Notes under the pieces: model-generated
Told to the model about the DNA's origin: nothing
Databases searched by the model: none
The model's input: only the letters and a program-made list of their open reading frames with translations
Part shown: one piece after another, positions 35,215-44,569 of the stretch
How positions within the stretch are numbered: the first letter of the stretch is position 1
Layout of the letters: the number at the start of each line of letters is the position of its first letter
NCBI GenBank assembly: GCA_948567375.1
Contig: OX419755.1
Coordinates: 40,553,001 to 40,617,000 of the forward strand
Reading direction: 5' to 3'
DNA: 64,000 bases
Source of the DNA: Lunularia cruciata
Taxonomy: Eukaryota > Streptophyta > Marchantiopsida > Lunulariales > Lunulariaceae
Translations under genes and position numbers: made by a program

Positions 35215-35953
35215 TGTAATACCAAGGGTTGGCCATATGATCTAGATGTGAAATTTAGTTTGGTAATATCTAGAATGATGTTATACATGATGGTCAAAAT
35301 AGATCAGATAGAAGTATCACCAAAAGAGTACTTCTACTAATAGGGCAAAAACCGAAATAGACTTGAGAACCTTAGAACCAATAGCTAGACATATGATTTA
35401 AAGGTGAGAATTGGTTTGGTAACATCTGGAAGGATGTTACACATGATGGACTAAACAGATCAGAAAGAGGTATCACCAAAAGAGGACTTCTACTAATAGA
35501 GTAGGAACCGAAATATGCCTGAAATCTTTGGAGGCAATTTTGGAGGCCTAAACGGATGAATTAGGCCTCGAAAATGTGCAGTTCCCCCCCCCAACGGAGG
35601 AAAGGCTGGCCTTCCCTCCTCCCAATTTTGTCTCATCGAGAGCTTTCCAATGGTACCTTACTCATGTGATTCTGAGATTCCTATAGGAAGATTCCCTAAA
35701 AGATTCTCTCCGGTCAAAGCTCGTTTGACCAACCAGATAGGACCTAGACCAGACAGGTCACCCATCCAAGTCAGTAATCCAAGGGTGGAGCTTGCTGACA
35801 TGTCACCTATCTGTGTCCCTAATCCTATGGTGGAGCTTCCTTGGAGGAGATCCTCTTTGTCTATATAATAAAGAGAAGGTGCTCCCTTGGGGCATCAAAT
35901 GTTTGAGTGTGCAATCTGTGTTTTCTCTCTTCTCTTGTCCTCGGAGTATTACA
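35215..35953 (+). repeat. 3' LTR of G
   Basis: It starts TGTAATACCAAGGG and ends GTATTACA, followed by the GTAGG duplication. Differences from the 5' LTR cluster around the poly-C tract at 35583-35640, where a short stretch holds nearly half of the substitutions. Confidence 0.96.
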
Positions 35954-36604
35954 GTAGGGAGCCACGTTCTTGGGGAAAGGAGAGATAGCCCAAGAAATGC
36001 ATGAGGTGAGAGATGCCTTCTCGTCGAAGAGAACGAAGAATGGGTACAAGGTAGAAAGTTACAAAGATCCTGTCAAGAGAGGAATTGTGAGTGCTTTGAT
36101 GGCGATCCTGAAGTCGGAGAGAACAACATATGTGATGAAACACCAAGCGGTGTTCTTTCACAAATTGTTTGCAGGAGAACCAATTAATTGGGCGAGGTGT
36201 TTTCACGGGAGAACGAGGCAGATGGTGTGGAATCTGCGGGATAAGTCGCCTCCACATTACATTGTGCCGTTTGCAACGCACTTCTACCTCGGGCTCAATT
36301 TGGTGACCTCGGTGGAGCAAAATCGGATGGTGTTGCACTTCTATCCAAATGTGCGAAAGGAAGTTGATGTCGAGGAGCAGCAGTACATTCTCCAAATCCG
36401 GAGCACGGACGACTACTACGCAAAGACAGGGAAAAACGTGGAAGTTGTAGTAAGTACCCCGACAAAGAAGAGAACTCGGCAAGCTGAAGCCGAAGAAAAT
36501 AAGAAACCTTGGAAGATGCAGAAAAACAACCCGAGGCAAGGAATGGTAGTCATTGAGTCAGAAGATGAAGACTCAGAAGGCGAGGCCGAGCTCAAGACGG
36601 AGGA

Positions 36605-38119
36605 CTGGAACATGAGGAGGAACCTGAGCTGATACTGCAGAGCGGAGATACGAGCAGTGACAATGAAGACGGTGGAGAAATGACCTCGGCGCCAGCGGCT
36701 GAAGAATACAAAGAAGAAGTGCAAGCCGAAGTAGAAGCTGAAGACAATGCGGCGCTGGAAGATGAAGTACCGGTGCTCGAGGAGAAGAAGATCGTAGTAC
36801 AGCGAGGAGTTCACTCGAGACGTAAGGCAAAGTGTGAGGCGGGGCCGAGTAGGATGAAGGAAGAGGTAGAAGACAGCTCGGGTAGTGAGGCACCAATCCC
36901 GATACAAAGACTTCAGAGAGGAAGGCGAGTATCAGGAGAACACGAGGAGAAAAAAGAAACTACTCCGCGGGAGGAAGAAGTTGCCGGTGAGGGAGTAGAA
37001 TACCTGTAAGAGGTAGTGTGCCCATTGTTGGTGAAGTTGGAGCAGAAGAAGAAGGAGATGCAGTTGACTTGTCTAGAGGTAAAGACTGTATTGCAGGTGG
37101 TAGCAAGATTAGAAGAGGAGAACTCGGAGTTGAAGAGGAGTATAACCCGAGGTGAGGAAGAGAGAGAAGTACTGCGAGCAGAAGCAATAGAGAGAAGTTA
37201 GGTAATTGAAGACCTGAAGAGAGAAATGAGCTATCAAGAGGATCTTGCAAGGAAGAGTGATATCGCAAGGGAGAGACAGGTAGCGGAGCACGAAATCTTG
37301 AAGCAACAGTTTACTGATTCAAGAGTAGAGCTTATCCATGCTATGGCAAGGGTAGCATCAAAGGATCAAAAGCTCGATCGAGTGATGGAGAGTATGGAGG
37401 AGAAGAAGCAACTCTGGCAAAGAGAGTTGTCTGCGCGGTATAGAGAAGAAGAGAGATTACGAGAGTTACTTTGTAATCAGGAAGAGAAAGTTGTACAGAA
37501 GGAGAAAGAGAAGGAAGCGGTGAAAGCCGAGTTCAAGGAAGAGTTGGCGATGTACCGAGAGGAATAGCTTGCAAATCATGAGCGAGAAAGGAAGACAAGA
37601 TTGGAGCCATTGAAGGAGATAGTCCTCAGGGTGAACGCAATGTTAAGTACAGAAGCCAACGTTTGAATTGAAGAAGCGCAACTGCATGAGTTGAAGTTGT
37701 TGGTGCAGGAGACGAGGCAAAGACAAGCAAAGGACACGGAGATGAATGCCTTGTTAATAAAATTAAGAATTCATGTAGATAAGAAGGTTTTGGAGGTAGA
37801 GGAAAACATTTCAATTAGATTAGACGTAGTGAAAGTAGAGCTAGAAAAGCTTCGGAAAGATGTTAAGGCAAAACCCGAAGTAGATAACATAGGAGTCCAA
37901 ATGTCTTCAGAGTTACCCTCAGAGACATTAGAGAAGAGTGGGTCGGTAGATAAGGAGTTAGATAGATTACCCACTAGTGCAATTTCAGATCAGGAAAGAG
38001 AATTACTGGATCTGGTAGAAGATGTAGGAGTTGTGAAACCCGAGGATGAAATATTAGGGAGTAAAGTTACTTCGGGTTTGGGTTTGAAAGCCAAAGAAGA
38101 AGTAGACATCGGGTCGTAG
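36605..38119 (+). pseudogene. F protein, long coiled-coil part
   Basis: A second frame continues from the gag-like part after one shift and runs about 500 codons with four stops (TAA near 37007, TAG near 37199, TAG near 37565, TGA near 37664). It begins with a very acidic stretch (EEEPELILQSGD, then EEYKEEVQAEVEAED) and then has heptad-like Lys/Glu-rich sequence such as ARLEEENSELKRS and EEKKQLWQREL. This predicts a long coiled coil for self-association. Nothing catalytic is visible. Confidence 0.6.
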
Positions 38120-38152
38120 TGGTAACAGATTTGAGATTTGAAGGGGCAGATA

Positions 38153-38914
38153 TGAAGAGGTGCATTGTCATTTCGGATCTGCAGGTTAGAACAGTTGTGG
38201 TAGAACGGTATAGTTGTTAGAACTGTCAATTGCTTCACTATTTAAGAGGGGCATTCGTAGTCAGATGTTGTTCAGTGCTCATAATTTCTTAGAATAGATA
38301 AAACAAAGTGCTGTGAAGCAGTGCTCGTCGCTTGAGCTTGATTCCGAGTATCAACTTTGTGATTGTGTTTGTGAGTGTTTGGAGAAATTTGAAGTGCAAG
38401 TCAGTGTGCTTGTTGGATATTGGATTCCACAGCCTTGATCTTCATTTTGTGTGTTTGATCCTGAGTGAAATGCAATCGAAGCAATGCCTTGACAGATCTG
38501 AGAGGAATTATAGTGTTGGTAGTATTCTGCATTTGTGAGTGCAGTGCAAAGTTGATGTGAAGCAATTTTGATCAAGGAAGTTGTGCCTTCAGTGGAGGGG
38601 TGGAACACAATTCTGAGGCGAAGTCGTTTTGCAATGAAGTGCCGCTTTCGGGAGAGCCTGAATCATCACAATCAAGATTGTTTGGAAAGAATTGAAGGAT
38701 TTGTGATTAAGGAGTGTTAATGTGTGACAAGACTGTGAGTCAGTGCTTGTTACTCTCTTCTGGGTGTGGTTTTTACTTGAGAGACTAAAGAAGAACTCAA
38801 GAAGAACTACATTGTTACTTTGCTTCGTATTTGACCAATTCTGACTCGTATCTCTGCGGGAATAAACTTTACTTACCCGATTACCGCAAAAGTGATATTT
38901 GCCGGGTTGTCACA
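38153..38914 (+). repeat. LTR-like 3' end of F
   Basis: After a purine-rich run, this segment begins TGAAGAGG and ends GGGTTGTCAC. It has a CTATTTAAG promoter-like block at 38238-38246. No matching copy exists at the left end of F. It is either an unpaired LTR or unrelated 3' sequence. Confidence 0.4.
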
Positions 38915-38946
38915 TATTTAAAGAATGAACTAGCTATAGGTCAAAT

Positions 38947-39640
38947 ACATCTAGGACATAACCATTGTCCCTGAGGAACCACCGTGAGGGGAGGAGTCAT
39001 ATATGCCATATGCCATCCTCTCAAATAGCTATCACATACTAACATAGTAGCAGCTCCACCAAAAGAGCCACATAACATACACCTCAAGCCTGCACGTACA
39101 AGTGTCAAGCTTGGTTCCATAGTACCATCAATGTTTAGGAGGTGGCATGATGCACAATTGCGCACATGATCCTTCCAAACAACACCATCATGTCCTTCCA
39201 ACACAAGGACTCCAGATGGCAAAACCTCGCGCACTCTCAAGATAGTGTGGCCTATAGAAACATCAAGTGTTGTCGGTGCTATTTGATGTAGATCTACATA
39301 GTCGCATGGATGAAATCAATGGATCGAGGGTCTATAACCTCCTCCTTGAATGGTAGCATAGTGTAAAGTATCTTTATGCCGAGCAATTGCCAAGTTCTCA
39401 AAGGCCATCGGCATCACTCTCTGAAAGATCTCTGCCCGTTGAGAACATGCGCTCATCCATACATCGGGGTCATCCAAGTCCAAAACTACAGTAGCATCTT
39501 GATGAATGGCTGTAGGTGAATCTGGATCTCGTCCATAGAGTAGAAAGTATGGAGAGAAGGATGCTAAGGAGGCTTGCTAGCTGAACCGATAGCCCATGGC
39601 CAACCAAGGTAATTGGAGATCCTAATCTCCCAAGTGGCCT
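38947..39640 (-). pseudogene. Integrase C-terminal region and PHD finger of element B
   Basis: Basic integrase tail sequence leads into an LRVREVLPSGVLVLEG segment and then a PHD module at 39081-38947. Pattern: CMLC, GGAATMLVC, GWH, TPPLTVVPQGQW and CPRC. Of the eight zinc ligands six remain. The two expected cysteines on either side of GWH are Tyr (CDSY and MAY), each explainable by one G-to-A change, and A keeps Cys at both. A further Cys pair (NCASC) lies about 25 residues upstream. The frame ends soon after CPRC, so the PHD is the C terminus of pol. Likely role: docking the integration complex on modified chromatin, by analogy to chromodomains. Confidence 0.87.
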
Positions 39641-40150
39641 CTCTGTAAACCATACTTTTGCAATCCTTCTTTTGCAATACTCTTCACCGTCTGAACCACT
39701 CTCTCTGCTAAGCCATCTGCCTCAGGGTGATCTTGGGATGTAGTACTATGATCAATCAAAGCCTTGTCACATAAGCCTTGAAACTCCCCCAAGAACTCTG
39801 TACCCTGATCAGTCAAAACCTCAACTGGTGCACCAAAATGACTAAGAACTTGATCCAGAAACGAGTAAGCTATCCCTTCACTAGACTTGTCAAGAAGTGC
39901 CACCAACTCAATCCACTTAGAGAAGTGCTCCACCATCACCAAAACATACCAATGATGTCTCAGAGTCAGCGGTAAAGGTCCGGCAAAGTCCAAACTCCAA
40001 CGGTAACCCAATCCCATGATAGGTAATGGGTGTAACTATGGCGTAGGAGCATTGAATGATGCTCTAACTCGGTCACAAACCACACATCTGGCAACAATTT
40101 ATTGTACCCCGGTTTGCATACCGCGCCACCAATAATGACTCTAGAGTAAG
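39640..40150 (-). pseudogene. Integrase core of element B
   Basis: The DDE core is preserved: Asp in WSLDFAGPL, Asp in LTDQGTEF and Glu in GLAERVVQTVK, all in the frame 39622-40017. The zinc-binding N-terminal part upstream (about 40020-40200) is damaged by stops and a shift. The motif set is that of Ty3/gypsy integrases. Confidence 0.88.
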
Positions 40151-40978
40151 CTATACATATGCTTTACTCCAAAATGTCCTAGCTCTCATGAGCATGATGG
40201 ACCAATTGTGGTCTCTGAGATGGAAGTGGTACCACTCGCACTCTACCATCCTCCCATACACACAAAAGGTGTCTACCCTCCATCTGAACTGTCTGGCTCG
40301 CTGAAGAACACGGTCTCTCTCCTTGGCCCCAACTGTGCCACCCACAACACCAATGCAAAGATAGTCCATCACTAAGACATCATCATGAATGTCTTGCTGA
40401 ATTGTACCAATATCTTCACTCTCTGGATATGTGACCTCAATAACTCCTCCTGTATGCGTTGAGAGAGATACCACCAAAGCCTTTGCAAATATACAGAGAA
40501 AGGCCGATGCATGCCAACCTGGCACTATCTCCTCATCTGTCTCACCATGCCAACATGCTCTGGTTTGATCCTGCTGGCTGGGACATGGGTTTCTACTCAA
40601 CCCATCTGCATCATGGTTCACCATTCTAGGTCTGTGAACAACCGTTAAATCATACTCCTGTAAAATCAGAGCCCATCGTGCAAGCTTCCCTGAAAGCTTG
40701 TCGAACTCCATCAACCACTTTAGTGGCTGATGATCAGTGATGAGGGTGAAGGGGTTACCAAATAGGTAACATCGGAAATGTGCTACTACCCAAACTGCTG
40801 CCAAGCACTCTCCCTCATATGAACTATACTTTGCCTTTGTTGAATTGTTGGAGCGACTAGCATAGGCCACCACAAACTCCTTCTCCTCATCATCATGTTG
40901 GGTGAGCACCACTCCAAGCCCCAACATACTCCAATTAGTGTGAACCTGAAATGGTCGTCCCCTGATTGGTCTCCTCAA
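40151..40978 (-). pseudogene. RNase H and linker of element B
   Basis: An unbroken frame of 275 codons covers RNase H. The first catalytic Asp is changed to Asn (HTNWS). GECLAAVW, TDHQPLKWLM and HDADGLSR hold the other acidic positions. A linker with a conserved VPGWHASAFLCIF segment and an acidic EDIGTIQQDIHDD segment leads to the integrase. The preserved length suggests this copy is not very old. Confidence 0.86.
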
Positions 40979-40989
40979 AATAGGAGCAA

Positions 40990-41960
40990 ATGTCAGCCTC
41001 TCCTTGAGCTCTATAAAAGCTCTCTCCTACTCATCTCCCCAACACCACTCATGTGTAAGCTTGGTCAGCTTTGTCAAGGCCTTGGCAATGGCACTAAATC
41101 CTCTAACATAGCGGCGATAGAATTTTGCCAACCCAAGGAATGCTCACACTCTACTCACATCCGTAGGCCGAGGAATATGTGCAATAGCCTCCACCTTGGT
41201 CTGCTGAACACCAAGTCCTCCGGGGTAGATAGTGTGACCCAAATACTCAACCTGCTCGTGGAAAAACCTACACTTCCCAGGATGTAATTTGAGTCCATGA
41301 GATCTCAACCTCTCAAACACCTCCAACAATTGTCGCTCATGCTCCTCCACAGTAGTGCTATAAACCAAAATGTCATCAATATAGCACCGAGCAAAATCCA
41401 ATCCAGCTAGGATCCTATCCATGACCCTCTAGAACTCAGCAGGAGCGTTCTTCAACCCAAATAGTAAGAACCTCCACTGATATAACACATTCTTGCCATG
41501 AGGATCAATAGCCCAAAATGCTGTCTTGGACTTATCCTCCTCCCTGATCGGCAACTGATGATATCCCGCTCAAAGATCCAAAGTATTGAAGATCTTTGCA
41601 TGCCCAATCGCATCAAAAATCTCCTCCAATGTAGGCATGGCATACCAATCAGCCCTGGTCTGTTGGTTGATAGGACGGTAATCTTCACACATCTGCCTAT
41701 CTGTATAGTTTCCATGCATATCCTTCTTGGTTGGCATCACTGTCACTAATGCATACTCTCCATGTGAAATCTCCACCAAACCAGCCTCAAAAAGGTCACT
41801 ACTCTGGCTCTGAATCAATGTCCTCTCCATATCACTATATCGATAAGGACGTCGGAAAATTGGTGTGTCACTAGTCAGCTCAATCCGTATACCAGGTTCC
41901 TTTAGAGCACCCAAATCCTTCATATTGAAGGCAAAACAACTCGTGTGACTCCTCAAGAAC
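40990..41960 (-). pseudogene. Reverse transcriptase of element B
   Basis: Polymerase motifs in order: EDYRPINQQT, NTLDLRAGYHQL, FLLFGLKNAPAEF, and CYIDDILVYS with the catalytic Asp pair at about 41377. The thumb and connection follow (KCRFFHEQVEYLGHTIYPGG). Stops occur after the fingers (near 41424) and at about 41144. It shares its frame with the methyltransferase upstream. Confidence 0.88.
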
Positions 41961-42399
41961 CTCCAAACCCTTTGTCTTTCCTCTCCAGTAAGCTTGGGTC
42001 CAAGATCTGGCTCCCAAGTATCCTCTGTAATTGTAGTAGGAGTGGAAGACGTATTGATTGACTGCTACACAGGGCCCTTAGGAGCAATAGAGTCATGCTC
42101 CCGACCACTAGAGGTCCCAACCTCTGTGTGAAAAATTCCCTCCACTCTGGCTGCAAGCTCCACACGTCCTCTAGCTGCATCCCATGTGGACCAAGGGTGT
42201 AATCCAAGTAGCCCATGCTCACCTGGATGGACTCCAAGTAGACCACTCTCCCTAGTAGCTACTGGATGTGTCCTAAGAATACCATGTCCACTCGGTCCAT
42301 CGCCCCCAACATGTGCCTAAATCGTCTCGATAGGCACAAAGCTCACAAGTGTCCGAGTGGTGATGCCTATCAAGCACATCCTATGTTGCTCTACCAAGC

Positions 42400-43345
42400 C
42401 AACGCTCACAATCCAGGTCAAACAGTTCAGGTCCATAGCCTGACCTAACACATGACGCTTGGATGCCTCTAACACTGCTAGAACAGCGGTAATATCGGTG
42501 CAAAAACCCATCGCCCGCTCACTCTCATCAGCGTTGGGCTCCACCAACTGTTGTAACTATGAGTCCCAAACAAGTCCAGGTCCTCCTTCTCAAAAAGCAT
42601 GAGAGCTTGGGAAACTCATGAGTGTGGGAAATGCGGCTTTAGGCTGTTCAAATAGGTTCACCACTGCTATAGGTGACCTATCAGCCACTACCATTGTCTG
42701 AGATTGATGCCCAACATCCAAGATATCATCAACAAGGATGTGGTCAAGTCGTTGAATCCCATCATAAGCGCGTTGTAGAACTTCTCTGGGTAAGAGGTTT
42801 GTCCACCAAAGACGAAGACGATGAGCCCGTGATCCCACTCTGGCTGCATCTAACAATACAGCAGGTCCCATCCAAGAATGGACCTGATGCGTACTTGCCA
42901 CTACTATAGTGCGAGAATCACCCATCAAAGGAATGTTCTCCAAAAAGTAAGCTGGAGAAATAGATTGATGAACCTAGAGATGTCGTAGTATCCATAACAT
43001 CTCCCAAAACACACTTGAACGAGGATCTTGAAGACCCAATCCTCTACCAGCATGTGTATGTCCCTGACATGGCCATCCAGAAATCACCAAGTGAATAGGC
43101 CCATGTCTCTCTAGGTCATGCGCCCCCAATAAGGAAATGTCTCCTAGTAGGGCCTTTTGGTAACCTCTGACTGCTGATATTGGTAATAACTCCGGATACC
43201 AATAGGCCAAGTGTGCCACATGATATAGAGAGACTCGCCTAGCAGTCTCATCTCTCTCTACATACAAGTACCTCTATACTCGTATACCCGCCTGTAACAC
43301 TGCAACTAGTCCGGTGCTGATCCCACCAAACAACTCCAATAGGCA
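42400..43345 (-). pseudogene. C5-cytosine DNA methyltransferase domain of element B
   Basis: The domain spans about 315 codons in the pol frame. Motif I is CLLELFGGISTG (AdoMet binding). The catalytic Cys of motif IV is in SGWPCQGHT at about 43069. LGLQDPRSS follows it. Motif VI is LENIPLMGDS (about 42940), motif VIII is SRAHRLRLWWTN, motif IX includes ESERAMGF, and motif X is LGQAMDLNCLTW. A target-recognition stretch of about 90 residues lies between VIII and IX. The set is complete in order and spacing and is nearest in outline to DNMT3-type de novo enzymes. Stops at 43276 (A reads CAG), 42976 (A reads CAA) and 42592 are transitions. The expected product methylates cytosine in DNA, possibly the element's own cDNA. 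Confidence 0.9.
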
Positions 43346-43479
43346 TATCCCCTCTACTGGATACTGCCAAGCAATGAGTGTGGTATCCAGAGGTGTCAAA
43401 GCAATTGCCTCTAGAGGCTCATCCTCACACTCATCTCCTGATGGTACAAAGGCTCCACTCCAAGCCTGTTGCACCAACT

Positions 43480-44568
43480 GCTCTACATGCTGCTACAATG
43501 CCTCCTCTGAACTCCACAATGGAACATCCAAGGTGGATGGAACAATCCCACTTGTACTCCAAAGCCAAGTGATCTCTTTTTGTACTGGAGTATCCTCTGC
43601 ATGGGCGTTCCCCTCCAACAAGTCACCAGGCCAAGTCACTGCACCACTGAAAGCTAAAACTGATGCTCCCATGGTCCCGGACTGTAGTGAGCCAAGACTG
43701 CCACTACTGAAGCGTACTGGTAGGTGACATACCCGTCCCTCACCACACTGCCAACCAGGTCTATAAGAGGTTGTCTCCTCCCAATAGTCAATGCTGAAAC
43801 CCATGGAGTATAACATTGCTCCCCCAACTAGCACATCATATGACTCAACTATCGTCGCAATAGCCTGAGCTCTCACCACCGAGCTATCAGTCGGATGACC
43901 AGGCTGAACCGGGACAACAAGCTCTCCACGTGTGATGTATTGTGTTGAACCACCACCTAGAGATATCTGGATCTGAAATGGACACCTCTCCACATCGGTC
44001 TTCCGTAACTCCAGACCGATACTGCAGCCTTCCCCAACATAAGGGGCTGCGCACCAGAGTCTAACAAGACTCTCTGTGGTGTATAGACCTTCCTTGAAGG
44101 TTTCACCAAACAAAAAATCCCCCTCTGGTTATCCAATAGGACAACACCAAGTGTGAACCGTGCTCTCTCAAAGGCCAGTCTAGTTGGCAACTCCTCCAGT
44201 CTAGCCGCTGCTGCGTGCCATAAACCACTGGTCACTGAACGGATCCCATGCTCCTCAACCAAGTCAGCTCCACAACCAACCACCTCTGCTCTAGTAGTAG
44301 GAACTGCACCATCCCTACTCTCACACAACATGGCAGCCAATCGGAATATTGGGGCTGGGTCAACTCCCAATGTAAACATATCATTGGCCAAAAACAAAGG
44401 ACGTCGCATAATCAGCTGAGCCACCCCCAACATCATGCTAGACTTAGTCTGTGTAGTAGTAGGTGGCTGACTAGCAGGTAGTCCATCATGCACTCCATCA
44501 CCACCTACGACACCTGCATTGGGACGTCTAGGAACCATGGATGTCATCTGCAATGCCTCACTTAGCAT
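43480..44568 (-). pseudogene. Aspartic protease region of element B
   Basis: The frame 43957-44568 contains VLLDSGAQ, the retropepsin Asp-Ser-Gly at about 44061. A shift near 44030 moves the reading to 43493-44113, which continues with ELRKTDVERCPFQIQIS and VLVGGAMLYSMGF and runs on towards the methyltransferase. The linker IDYWEETTSYRPGW is conserved in A and D. Confidence 0.82.
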
Positions 44569-44569
44569 G

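Larger units (their letters stand above)
29346..35953 (+). mobile_element. Element G: youngest chromovirus, structurally complete
   Basis: Two LTRs of 740 and 739 bases bracket a primer site, leader, gag, pol with protease, reverse transcriptase, RNase H, integrase and chromodomain, and a polypurine tract. The 5-base duplication GTAGG is perfect (29341-29345 and 35954-35958). I count 18 substitutions and one 1-base indel between the LTRs, about 2.4%. Six in-frame stops disable gag and pol. Host context: it interrupts the reading frame of F, and is the innermost layer of the nest. Confidence 0.96.
28937..36600 (+). pseudogene. F protein, N-terminal gag-like part (split by G)
   Basis: The frame runs at 28937-29345 and, after removal of G and one GTAGG copy, continues in phase at 35959 to about 36600. 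One stop (TAG at 29342) and a frame change near 36600 break it. Visible features are a NPARWTESDW segment before the G site, a KRTKNGYKVESYKDP segment after it, and a hydrophobic region with FHKLFAGEPINWAR. The C-terminal part is basic then acidic. I associate this with gag-like proteins of plant non-autonomous retroelements, but I cannot name a family. The in-phase rejoining across G shows that the frame was coding when G landed. Confidence 0.6.
28524..38914 (+). mobile_element. Element F: gag/coiled-coil retroelement-like insertion
   Basis: The insertion is bounded by a 5-base duplication ATATT (28519-28523 and 38915-38919) inside the 3' untranslated region of B. Excluding G it is about 3.8 kb. 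It starts with GTGGTGCCCAC, which contains a primer-site-like TGGTGCCCAC. It carries one long reading frame, then a purine-rich GAAGGGGCAGA stretch near 38141, and ends with a 0.76 kb LTR-like segment. No reverse transcriptase or integrase is present, so it would be non-autonomous. I do not see a 5' LTR. G is inserted in its reading frame. Confidence 0.7.

Noticed and set aside
35949-36539. Open frame of 196 codons on the minus strand across the G/F junction
   Set aside because: It is antisense to the F reading frame and has no motif. It spans a junction created by the G insertion.
28524-38914. F as a cut-and-paste DNA transposon with GTG...CAC ends
   Set aside because: There are no convincing terminal inverted repeats and no transposase. 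The primer-site-like and LTR-like parts and the gag-like frame fit a retroelement better.
42400-43345. A host DNMT gene or a bacterial restriction-modification gene
   Set aside because: The same domain sits at the same place in three retroelement copies, in frame with protease and RT in B. No restriction enzyme or host exon structure is present.
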